From: Bacteroidota bacterium
Lineage (GTDB): Bacteria > Bacteroidota > Bacteroidia > Flavobacteriales_D > Sanyastnellaceae
Direction: 5' to 3'
Length of the DNA stretch: 52,032 nt
Assembly: GCA_027621555.1 (NCBI GenBank)
Contig: JAQCBJ010000010.1
Span: 1-52,032 of the forward strand
Shown: piece after piece, positions 1-7,119 of the stretch
How positions within the stretch are numbered: the first letter of the stretch is position 1
Layout of the letters: every line of letters starts with the position of its first letter
Program-made: the position numbers and the translations under genes
The notes under the pieces: model-generated
Databases searched by the model: none
What the model was told of the DNA's origin: nothing
The model's input: the letters and a program-made list of their open reading frames with translations, nothing else

Positions 1-1259
1 CCAAGCCAAACCGCCATCCCCGCGACCCCCAACCAGGCCAAGGCCAAACCCCGCTTGTTCCGGAGCGTCCACCGCAGGGCGCGATGAAGTGCCCCGTTCC
101 AGAAGACGCCCGTGCCTTGTTTGGACACTTCGGGAGGAGGAGCGAGTACCATCACGCTGGGCAAAAGGGTAAAGGCCAGCACGTAAGCCACGCCAACGCC
201 CACCGCGGAGTACACGCCGAAGTCGTGAACGGGCCCAATGGAGCTCGTCAGCAAGGTCAAGAATCCAAGCGCCGTGGTGAGCGAGGTCAGGAACGTTGCG
301 AGGCCCACTTCACGGAATGCGCGGGTCATGGATTCTCGGTGGGACACGTCCGCGCGCCGCTCGTCGTAGTATCGCGTCAGCACGTGAACTACGTCGGAGA
401 TGCCCACGACGAACAGGATGGTTGGCAGAACGACGGTCATGACGTCCACGGCCTTTCCCGTCGCCACCATGATGCCCAACGTCCAAAGACCGCTGACGAG
501 AACCACCGTAAGGGGCACAAGCACACCCCACGCCGTCCGGAACGCGAACCACAGGAAAGCGACCAGCAACACAATGCCCACACTGACGAACCACGCTACC
601 TCGCGCTCCATCACTCCGACGTAGTACGCCTGAGCCACCGCCCGTCCGGACACGTGCACGTCGAGAATGGCACTCTTCGAGCGGTGCACGGATTCTTCCC
701 AGGCGCTCACCGCTGCTGCGAGGGAGTCGCAGCCAGCCTTGCTCAGCCCATCGGTGTGCTCGAGGGTGAGGGCGACCGCGCGGCCACTGGGACTGACAAA
801 CGTCCCCATCACATCGTTTCGCAAGCGAAGCCTTGCGAGGTCCTTGCTCAAGGTGCTGTCGCTGGACCAGGAGAGCAAGGGGCGCTGAAAGGCCATCCCG
901 CTGAGAAGATCCCTCACGGGGAGCTTGAGACGGGTGGGGGATTGCACCGACTCCACGCTGGGTAACGCTTCCAAGGCATCCACGTGAGCGTCCACCTCGG
1001 CCAAGAACGCGGCAGACAAGCTGTCGCCCTCGAACCCCACAATGAGAAAATCGTTGTCACTTCCAAACGTCTCTCGAAACTCCCGGTAAAACGTGGTCTC
1101 GGGATGGTCTTCCGGGAAGAACTGCTCGAAGTCGTAGTTGAATTCGAGCCCCAGCGCCTGCCAGCCCATCCACCCTGTGACCGCCACCAACGTCGCAAGA
1201 ACGGTCCAAGCGCGTCTGCGCCAGGAGGGGGGAAGGGATGTGGAAGACGGGACGTGCAT
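1..1259 (-). CDS. MMPL/RND-family exporter, N-terminal part (cut by window start)
   Basis: About 419 N-terminal residues are present; the gene runs off the left edge. I translated the minus strand directly. A short basic N-terminus leads into a membrane segment (WTVLATLVAVTGWMGW), then a periplasmic section with YDFEQFFPEDHPET and DNDFLIVGFEG, which is the typical start of hydrophobe/amphiphile efflux proteins of the MMPL type. Further in come GISDVVHVLTRYYDE, REVGLATFLTSLTTALGF and FGVYSAVGVGVAYVLAFTLLP, the conserved helices of the first transmembrane bundle. Such proteins are inner-membrane proton-driven exporters of lipids, hopanoids or hydrophobic compounds. The substrate cannot be read from sequence. 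The start at 1259 is the ATG before the first membrane helix. It lies downstream of the dnaK terminator, so it is probably transcribed on its own. Confidence 0.85.
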   Translation of the reverse strand, partial: MHVPSSTSLPPSWRRRAWTVLATLVAVTGWMGWQALGLEFNYDFEQFFPEDHPETTFYREFRETFGSDNDFLIVGFEGDSLSAAFLAEVDAHVDALEALPSVESVQSPTRLKLPVRDLLSGMAFQRPLLSWSSDSTLSKDLARLRLRNDVMGTFVSPSGRAVALTLEHTDGLSKAGCDSLAAAVSAWEESVHRSKSAILDVHVSGRAVAQAYYVGVMEREVAWFVSVGIVLLVAFLWFAFRTAWGVLVPLTVVLVSGLWTLGIMVATGKAVDVMTVVLPTILFVVGISDVVHVLTRYYDERRADVSHRESMTRAFREVGLATFLTSLTTALGFLTLLTSSIGPVHDFGVYSAVGVGVAYVLAFTLLPSVMVLAPPPEVSKQGTGVFWNGALHRALRWTLRNKRGLALAWLGVAGMAVWL

Positions 1260-1305
1260 GATGCAAAGGTGGAACACGCACCGCGGCATGCGGTTCATCC
1301 TTGCA

Positions 1306-1334
1306 CAAAAAAAGCCCCGCACTGGGCGGGGCTT
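1306..1334 (-). terminator. Rho-independent terminator of dnaK
   Basis: Read on the minus strand, AAGCCCCGC (1334-1326), a 5-base loop and GCGGGGCTT (1320-1312) form a perfect 9-bp stem followed by a run of T. The other strand has no T run, so this serves dnaK (minus) and not plus-strand traffic. Confidence 0.85.
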
Positions 1335-1356
1335 TCGTGTTCACAGGTGGAAGGGC

Positions 1357-3267
1357 TTAGCCTTCCTTCACTTCTTCAAAATCCACATCCGTCACTTCGG
1401 CATCGCCGTCGGCGGAAGCTCCCGCCGGACCTGCCGCGCCTGCGTCGGCTCCACCGGCTTCTTGCTGTGCGGCGTACATCTCTTGGCTGGCGGCTTGGAA
1501 AGCCGTGTTTAACGCTTCAATGCCGGACTTGCAACCGTCCACGTCTTGCGCGCTGTGCGCCTTCTTGAGGTTTTCGAGGGCCTCGTTGATCGGGGCCATC
1601 TTGTCCTCAGGAATCTTGTCGCCAAACTCCTTGAGCTGCTTTTCCGTCTGGAACACCATCGCGTCGGCTTGGTTCAGAACGTCCGCGCGCTCCTTGGCTT
1701 GCGCATCCGCATCGGCGTTGGCTTCTGCGTCGGCCTTCATGCGTGCGATTTCGTCCTCGCTCAGTCCGCTTGAGGCTTCAATTTTGATGCTCTGCTCCTT
1801 GCCGGTGGCCTTGTCCTTGGCGCCCACATTGATGATGCCGTTGGCGTCAATGTCGAAGGTCACCTCAATCTGAGGCACGCCGCGAGGTGCAGGGGGGATG
1901 TCCGCCAAGTGGAAGCGTCCAATGGTCTTGTTGTCCGTGGCCATCGCGCGCTCGCCCTGGAGCACGTGGATTTCCACGCTGGGCTGGTTGTCGCTGGCCG
2001 TAGAGAACGTCTCCGACTTCTTGGTCGGGATGGTGGTGTTCGCGTCGATCAACTTGGTGAACACGCCGCCCATCGTTTCGATGCCGAGCGACAAAGGCGT
2101 CACGTCCAAGAGGAGGACGTCCTTCACGTCACCTGTCAAGACGCCACCTTGGATGGCGGCACCCACGGCCACCACCTCGTCGGGGTTCACACCTTTCGAG
2201 GGCTCCTTGCCGAAGTACGCCTTCACGGCGTCTTGCACGGCAGGGATGCGCGTGGAACCACCCACGAGGATCACCTCGTCGATGTCGCTTTTTTCGAGTC
2301 CGGCCGCTTTCAAGGCGCTCATGCAAGGCTCGATGGAACGCTTCACAAGGCTGTCGACAAGTTGCTCAAACTTGGCGCGAGACAAGCTGCGGACCAAGTG
2401 CTTGGGCACGCCGTCCACAGGCATGATGTAGGGGAGGTTGATCTCCGAGGTGGTCGTACTGGAGAGCTCGATTTTCGCCTTTTCCGCAGCTTCCTTCAAG
2501 CGCTGGAGCGCCATGGGGTCCTTGCTGAGGTCAAGGCCGCTGTTTTCGCTCTTGAACTCGTCCACGAGCCATTCGATGATGGCTTGGTCGAAGTCGTCGC
2601 CGCCGAGGTGCGTGTCGCCGTCGGTGGAAAGCACTTCGAAGACCCCGTCACCGAGTTCGAGGATGCTCACGTCATGCGTTCCGCCACCGAGGTCAAAGAC
2701 CACAATTTTTTGATCCGTCGCCTTCTTGTCGAGGCCGTACGCCAGAGCAGCCGCGGTAGGCTCGTTGATGATGCGCTTCACTTCGAGACCGGCAATTTCA
2801 CCGGCTTCTTTGGTGGCTTGACGCTGGCTGTCGTTGAAGTACGCAGGAACCGTGATCACGGCGCCGGTCACTTCTTGTCCAAGGTATTCCTCGGCCGTGC
2901 GCTTCATTTTTTGGAGCGTCATGGCGGAGATTTCCTGGGGCGTGTACTGGCGGTCGTCGATTTGGACGCGGGGCGTGTTGTTGTCGCCCTTCACCACCTT
3001 GTAAGCCACTCGGCCGGCTTCCTTTTCCACTTCGCTGAAGCTGGAGCCCATGAAGCGCTTGATGCTGGAGATCGTCTTCGTAGGGTTGGTGATGGCTTGG
3101 CGCTTGGCAGGTTCACCCACTTTGCGTTCGCCACCGTCGATGAAGGCCACCACAGAAGGAGTGGTGCGTTTGCCTTCGCTGTTGTTGATGACCACAGGTT
3201 CGTTTCCTTCCATCACTGCGACGCAGCTGTTGGTGGTCCCGAGGTCGATGCCAATGATTTTACTCAT
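1357..3267 (-). CDS. dnaK: Chaperone protein DnaK (Hsp70)
   Basis: 636 aa, full length for the family. ATP-dependent cytosolic Hsp70 that binds unfolded peptides and works with DnaJ and GrpE. It opens with the ATPase signature [18 protein letters not shown] and contains [15 protein letters not shown] and the third signature [13 protein letters not shown]. The substrate-binding domain carries [17 protein letters not shown], and the end is the acidic [13 protein letters not shown] tail that binds co-chaperones. The phosphate-2 motif reads GGGTHDVS where most homologues have GGGTFDVS; His for Phe is a mild oddity. The gene stands alone: no grpE or dnaJ nearby. A hairpin terminator follows it. 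No clear TAnnTTTG box is visible upstream, so its promoter may be of another class. Confidence 0.98.
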   Translation of the reverse strand: MSKIIGIDLGTTNSCVAVMEGNEPVVINNSEGKRTTPSVVAFIDGGERKVGEPAKRQAITNPTKTISSIKRFMGSSFSEVEKEAGRVAYKVVKGDNNTPRVQIDDRQYTPQEISAMTLQKMKRTAEEYLGQEVTGAVITVPAYFNDSQRQATKEAGEIAGLEVKRIINEPTAAALAYGLDKKATDQKIVVFDLGGGTHDVSILELGDGVFEVLSTDGDTHLGGDDFDQAIIEWLVDEFKSENSGLDLSKDPMALQRLKEAAEKAKIELSSTTTSEINLPYIMPVDGVPKHLVRSLSRAKFEQLVDSLVKRSIEPCMSALKAAGLEKSDIDEVILVGGSTRIPAVQDAVKAYFGKEPSKGVNPDEVVAVGAAIQGGVLTGDVKDVLLLDVTPLSLGIETMGGVFTKLIDANTTIPTKKSETFSTASDNQPSVEIHVLQGERAMATDNKTIGRFHLADIPPAPRGVPQIEVTFDIDANGIINVGAKDKATGKEQSIKIEASSGLSEDEIARMKADAEANADADAQAKERADVLNQADAMVFQTEKQLKEFGDKIPEDKMAPINEALENLKKAHSAQDVDGCKSGIEALNTAFQAASQEMYAAQQEAGGADAGAAGPAGASADGDAEVTDVDFEEVKEG

Positions 3268-3347
3268 GTTGCGAGGTTGTGTGTTGTTTGTTCGTTTGGC
3301 CTCCTTAGACCAAATCCAATGCCAACCCCGCCCGCCTCGTGCCAGTC

Positions 3348-3360
3348 TGACAACCTGTCA
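3348..3360. promoter_or_regulatory. Short palindrome upstream of dnaK (candidate operator)
   Basis: TGACA-ACC-TGTCA, a perfect 5-bp inverted repeat with a 3-bp centre, lies about 80 bp upstream of the dnaK start, in the gap between dnaK and the preceding gene. It does not match the CIRCE element. Function is unknown; 5-bp arms can arise by chance. Confidence 0.25.
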
Positions 3361-3445
3361 AGGTGCGCCTTCCATTTTCTGCCACAGACGTCAATTTCAA
3401 GGGGTGGAGGCTGACATGCTGACGGATTGACGCGTCGTCCAGCGT

Positions 3446-4189
3446 TCACTCCGCGGCCCACGCCGACACTGCGCGGAGGTGGTCCACGACGTGGAGCATC
3501 CGCGAGCCGTACCAACTGAACGCCTCGCCGTCCACCAGCTTGAACCGCGCATCAGGAGATTCCGCTTGGAGCGACGCCAGGTGCTTGTCGGCAAACGGGA
3601 AAGGCTCGGAGGGCAGGAGCCAGGTTCGTGCCTTTCGCGCGCCCTGCTTCGGAGACTCGCCCATCGTGGGGTATCGGTCGTTTGATGAGGTGACTTCGAA
3701 GGCGTTGGCGATGCCCCAATGCTTCATGACGTCGCTGATGAACGTGTCGGCTCCAGCCACCATCCAAGGCGAAGACCAAACCGCGTACCCAGCCTCACCT
3801 CGCGCAGGCCGAGGATCTCCCCACGCCTCTGCGATGCGCTCCGACCACTCGCTGGCCTTGGCCTCGCACCCGATCCACGTCCCGAGTTCGGCCATGGCTT
3901 CCAGAGCTTGCGACACGGTCCGGACGTCGGTGACAAGGACCGCATCGTGCCCGAGGGCCTCCTGCACGCGTAGCACTTGTTCGCGGTCGTTTTCTTCCCG
4001 GTTAGCCACGACGAGGTCAGGTTGAAGGTCGACGACGGCTTGCACGTTCACGGTTTTGGTGCCGCCGACGCGAGGAACGGTTCGAAAGGCAGATTCTGGA
4101 CGGACGCAGAACTTGGTTTGGCCTACGACCTCGGCCTCCAACTCGTGGAGGAATTCCGTCCAACTCGGAACCAACGAAACGACGCGCAT
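3446..4189 (-). CDS. Helical-backbone metal receptor (BtuF/FepB-like substrate-binding protein)
   Basis: 247 aa from the ATG at 4189. The product begins MRVVSLVPSWTEFLHEL, then VGQTKFCV, VGGTKTVN and DLQPDLVVANREEN, the pattern of cobalamin/iron-chelate binding proteins of the BtuF class (class III solute-binding fold). There is no signal peptide: the conserved first beta strand starts at residue 2, so the product is probably cytosolic or exported by other means. Stand-alone BtuF-like proteins without signal peptides are common and of unclear role. No ABC permease or ATPase lies nearby. I set the start at 4189 rather than further upstream because homology begins there and a TACCTTCG promoter box ends five bases before it. 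An upstream start would also run into the divergent gene. Confidence 0.75.
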   Translation of the reverse strand: MRVVSLVPSWTEFLHELEAEVVGQTKFCVRPESAFRTVPRVGGTKTVNVQAVVDLQPDLVVANREENDREQVLRVQEALGHDAVLVTDVRTVSQALEAMAELGTWIGCEAKASEWSERIAEAWGDPRPARGEAGYAVWSSPWMVAGADTFISDVMKHWGIANAFEVTSSNDRYPTMGESPKQGARKARTWLLPSEPFPFADKHLASLQAESPDARFKLVDGEAFSWYGSRMLHVVDHLRAVSAWAAE

Positions 4190-4193
4190 GGTG

Positions 4194-4215
4194 CGAAGGT
4201 AGTCCGCTACCTTTG
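4194..4215. promoter_or_regulatory. Back-to-back divergent -7 boxes
   Basis: TACCTTCG on the minus strand (4201-4194) precedes the ATG at 4189. TACCTTTG on the plus strand (4208-4215) precedes the ATG at 4220. The boxes are 6 bp apart, and with one flanking base on each side they form an inverted repeat with 9-base arms (one mismatch). Only 30 bp separate the two start codons, so both transcripts should be leaderless or nearly so. Confidence 0.6.
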
Positions 4216-4219
4216 CCGC

Positions 4220-5254
4220 ATGAACGCTCCAGTTCGATTTGCAGTGGTGGGATGCGGCCACATTGGGAAGCGCCACGCGGCCATGGTGCTCGGCCACGAC
4301 GAGGCGCTTTTGGTGGCGGTCGTCGACACGGCCTGGGAAAGCCTTCGCTCGGAAGGTGCTATTGCGTCACCCGACTGGGCGCAGAAGGTTCGGGCTTTCG
4401 CGTCCTTGACCGAGGCGTTGGAGCACGTCGATGTGGACGTTGTCTCGGTGTGCACCCCCAACGGGTCGCATGTGGAGCTTGCGAAGGAAGCCGTGGCGGC
4501 AGGTTGTCACGTCATTTTGGAAAAACCCATGGGGTTGCATTCCGAGGGGGTGGTCGAGTTGCAACGGAGGGCGGAGGAAAAGGGGGTCACGGTGTTTGGG
4601 GTCATGCAGAATCGGTACGCCCCCGCGGCACAGTGGCTGAAGCAAACGCAGGTTGCCGGAGGGTTTGGGGAGATTTTGCAAGTTCACGTACAGTGCTTGT
4701 GGAACCGCGACGAGCGCTACTACACACCGGGTTCGTGGCGGGGCACTTTGGCTCAGGACGGTGGACCGTTGTTCACGCAATTCTCCCACTTCTTGGACAT
4801 CCTGATGTGGGTGTTTGGGGAGTTGGAGGTGAAGGATGCGCATTTTGTCAACCAAACCCACCAAACGTCCACGGAATTTGAAGACGGTGGCGTGGTTCGC
4901 TTCGCCTTGGTACAAGGGGGGTGGGGGACATTGACATTCAGTACGTCCGCACCGCATCGGAATTTTGAGAGCAGCATGACCGTGATGGGCACGGCGGGCA
5001 CTGTACGGATTGGCGGACAGTACATGGATCGCTTGGAGGAATTTGCGTTGCCCAACCTCGAGGAACCCGACATGGGGCAGACGCCACCACCCAACGACTA
5101 CGGAGGGTACACCGGTTCCGCGGCCAACCACCATCACGTATACCACAACGTGCTCGAGGTTTTGCTGCGAGGGGCTGAGGTGGCCACACCCATCGAGGAG
5201 GGGTTGGCTGTGGTGCAAGCCATTGAGGAGATGAATCGGCTGGGCCGAGGTTAG
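4220..5254 (+). CDS. Gfo/Idh/MocA-family NAD(P)-dependent oxidoreductase
   Basis: 344 aa. The N-terminal Rossmann fold has AVVGCGHIGKRH (residues 8-19). The family lysine motif EKPMG lies at 101-105, after CTPNGSHVELAKEAVAAG. The C-terminal half has the catalytic-region QFSHFLDILMW helix and the usual beta-sheet domain. The nearest well-known relatives by motif are sugar-nucleotide 3-dehydrogenases of the WbpB/WlbA type used in O-antigen synthesis, but substrate specificity cannot be fixed from sequence. The start at 4220 is supported by the TACCTTTG box just upstream and by the Rossmann strand beginning at residue 5. It is divergent from the receptor gene and convergent with the acyltransferase gene, with 3 bp between stops. 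Confidence 0.85.
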   Translation: MNAPVRFAVVGCGHIGKRHAAMVLGHDEALLVAVVDTAWESLRSEGAIASPDWAQKVRAFASLTEALEHVDVDVVSVCTPNGSHVELAKEAVAAGCHVILEKPMGLHSEGVVELQRRAEEKGVTVFGVMQNRYAPAAQWLKQTQVAGGFGEILQVHVQCLWNRDERYYTPGSWRGTLAQDGGPLFTQFSHFLDILMWVFGELEVKDAHFVNQTHQTSTEFEDGGVVRFALVQGGWGTLTFSTSAPHRNFESSMTVMGTAGTVRIGGQYMDRLEEFALPNLEEPDMGQTPPPNDYGGYTGSAANHHHVYHNVLEVLLRGAEVATPIEEGLAVVQAIEEMNRLGRG

Positions 5255-5257
5255 CGG

Positions 5258-6154
5258 TTAGCGGTGGCGCGTGGGACGCGTCCAAGCGTTCCACGTCTTG
5301 GGGAAGGCCCACGCAAACCACCTTGGCACCTTGACCCAGCGGCGCATCAGGACCACGTCCGCACCAAACTCGGCGTAAAACTGGTCCACACCTTCGTCTT
5401 GGCTTCCGCCGAAATCAAATCGGGAGCATCCCAATTCCACGGCATGCCGCACGGCCGCCAGCAACATGGCCACGGAGGCGCGTCCCGATTCGGCAGAGCG
5501 GCGTTGTCCGCCAAAGGCGTACACGCAGGTGCCATCCTCCAACAGGACGAATCCGCCGGAGGCCCTTGTTTGCCCGTCGGAATCCAAGGCAACCACGGCG
5601 AAGGTCCAAGGCTCAGGGGCGAGGCGTGTGAGCAAAGAATTGAGGGCCCCTCCGTGGCTGGAAAGGCCTTTGCGTTCTCGAGCCGCTTGGTGAAGTTCGC
5701 CCACGGCCTGCCAGGCCCAGGGGTCTCGCGTGCTGACCTGCACCGACCCTCCGTCTCTGAGAAATCGGCGTTCTTGCTTCAGCCTGGATTTGGGGAGGGG
5801 CACGTCTCGGCCCTCGAGCAGCCGAATTTGGCGGGTGTGGCGCAGGACGTCACACCAGCCAGGAGGGGCTTGCAGGCAGTCGAATGCGCGAGGCCCCAAG
5901 TCCACCACGCACAGGCCTCGGGCCATTGCGGGCAGGCGGCCAAGCAGAGCGCGTTGTTCTTCTCGGCTGCCCGACAAATCAGCGTGCAAGGCCCAAGGTG
6001 GGGTGCACACGAGCGGGATCAAGGCCTTCAGGCGGGTCTGCGTCAAGGCCAAGGACCCGGAGCCTTCGCGCAACAAGAGTCCGTTGGTGCCCAACCACGA
6101 CGAAGCCCCAAATCCGGAACGCACAGGCGCTTGGGGTGGGGCTTCGTTCCGCAC
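5258..6154 (-). CDS. GNAT-fold acyltransferase, FemAB/BioF2-like
   Basis: 298 aa with a GTG start. The middle and C-terminal parts show the pattern of the BioF2-like acetyltransferase domain: ELHQAARERKGL, FAVVALDSDGQTRASGGFVLL, YAFGG, and near the end SRFDFGGSQDEGVDQFYAEFGA. That last motif is typical of FemAB-like and GNAT_6 proteins that acylate or aminoacylate cell-wall or exopolymer precursors. The reaction is not known. It lies 16 bp downstream of the TPR-like gene on the same strand and is probably co-transcribed with it. Homology in the N-terminal 100 residues is weak. Confidence 0.6.
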   Translation of the reverse strand: MRNEAPPQAPVRSGFGASSWLGTNGLLLREGSGSLALTQTRLKALIPLVCTPPWALHADLSGSREEQRALLGRLPAMARGLCVVDLGPRAFDCLQAPPGWCDVLRHTRQIRLLEGRDVPLPKSRLKQERRFLRDGGSVQVSTRDPWAWQAVGELHQAARERKGLSSHGGALNSLLTRLAPEPWTFAVVALDSDGQTRASGGFVLLEDGTCVYAFGGQRRSAESGRASVAMLLAAVRHAVELGCSRFDFGGSQDEGVDQFYAEFGADVVLMRRWVKVPRWFAWAFPKTWNAWTRPTRHR

Positions 6155-6170
6155 AGGTGTCGGACTGGAG

Positions 6171-6983
6171 TTAGCCTCCGATGGAACGCTTCACCGCTTC
6201 AAATTCGCGGTCGCCTCCCACAAATTGGTCGCCCAGCGAAATGAAGGTGCGCGCCGCTGCGCGGTCGCCCATTTCGTCGAGCATTTCAATGGTCATGACG
6301 AAGGCGTACTGAAGCAACTCGCGTTGCCCTTCGGTGAGGCCACGCGCTTGCTGTTCCTTGAGGAGGTTGGACGCCGTTTCCCAAGCGTTGTCGGCGTCGC
6401 GTCGAGCCTTGAGGGCTAAGAATACCGTGCCGTACATCATCCACGCTCCGGGGTCTTCTTCGTCAATCGTAGTGAGGTACTTGTAGTAGGACTTGGCCTT
6501 GGTGTATTTGCCGTTGTCCATCTCGGTTTCTGCCGCGATGATGGTTTCCTTTCGCAAGTCCTCAAGGAATTCTTGTTCCTGTGGAACGTACTCCATTTCC
6601 TTGTCCTTCTTCACAAACTTGCCTGCGTACTTCAGCGAATTCTTCAAGGCCTTGAGCTTGTCCACTTCGTACGTCTCGCGCAAATCCGAGTCGTCGCTGT
6701 TGTGGATGCCGAGGTAGCCTTTGGCCATGTACAGGTAGGGGACGGGGTGCTTTTTCTGTTCTTCATCTTCCGTGTAGCGGATGGCTTTGAAAAGCACCTT
6801 CTCGTACTTCTCGTCCACGTACCAAACCAACAGTTGGTTCAGCTCGTCTTCGGTGATGAGAATGGGCTCTTCTTCTTCCTCTTCTTGAATTTGGGCGTGC
6901 ACTTGAGGGGCTGCACCCAAAGCGAGGACAAACAGAAACGCCACGAAGGCAAAGAGAGGGGGGCGAACGGTGAGGTTGTTCAT
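6171..6983 (-). CDS. Secreted TPR-like protein of unknown function
   Basis: 270 aa from the ATG at 6983. Residues 1-30 are a clear Sec signal peptide (MNNLTVRPPLFAFVAFLFVL..., ending VHAQ). The mature protein starts with a run of six glutamates, then helical repeats: YLYMAKGYLGI, a highly charged central part, and KAKSYYKYLTTIDEEDPGAWMMYGTVFLA, which looks like a TPR pair. A longer reading frame extends to 7121 but would place the signal peptide 46 residues in, so I chose 6983. It is probably periplasmic or outer-membrane associated. I do not recognise a named family. Confidence 0.6.
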   Translation of the reverse strand: MNNLTVRPPLFAFVAFLFVLALGAAPQVHAQIQEEEEEEPILITEDELNQLLVWYVDEKYEKVLFKAIRYTEDEEQKKHPVPYLYMAKGYLGIHNSDDSDLRETYEVDKLKALKNSLKYAGKFVKKDKEMEYVPQEQEFLEDLRKETIIAAETEMDNGKYTKAKSYYKYLTTIDEEDPGAWMMYGTVFLALKARRDADNAWETASNLLKEQQARGLTEGQRELLQYAFVMTIEMLDEMGDRAAARTFISLGDQFVGGDREFEAVKRSIGG

Positions 6984-7105
6984 GGTTTCAATGTTTCGGG
7001 TTGGTTCTTGCCAAAAGACACAAACCGTGCCGAAGATACAGGACGACGAAACAAGGACGCTTTTTCCCTTGAAAATGTTGTTTGAACCGAGCCCTCGATG
7101 GGCTG

Positions 7106-7113
7106 TTCCTTTG
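7106..7113 (+). promoter_or_regulatory. Weak -7 box of the helicase gene
   Basis: TTCCTTTG, one base off TAnnTTTG, ends 6 bases before the ATG at 7120. It supports that start over the upstream in-frame ones. Confidence 0.35.
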
Positions 7114-7119
7114 TGCAGC

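Noticed and set aside
84-965. 293-codon plus-strand frame at the left edge
   Set aside because: Antisense to the MMPL exporter, whose frame gives clear family motifs.
3325-3345. TGGCACG on the minus strand upstream of dnaK, like half of a sigma-54 promoter
   Set aside because: The required TTGC at the -12 spacing is absent.
1909-3414. 501-codon open frame on the plus strand across dnaK
   Set aside because: Exact antisense of dnaK; His/Val/Arg-rich translation without homology, a by-product of GC-rich codon usage.
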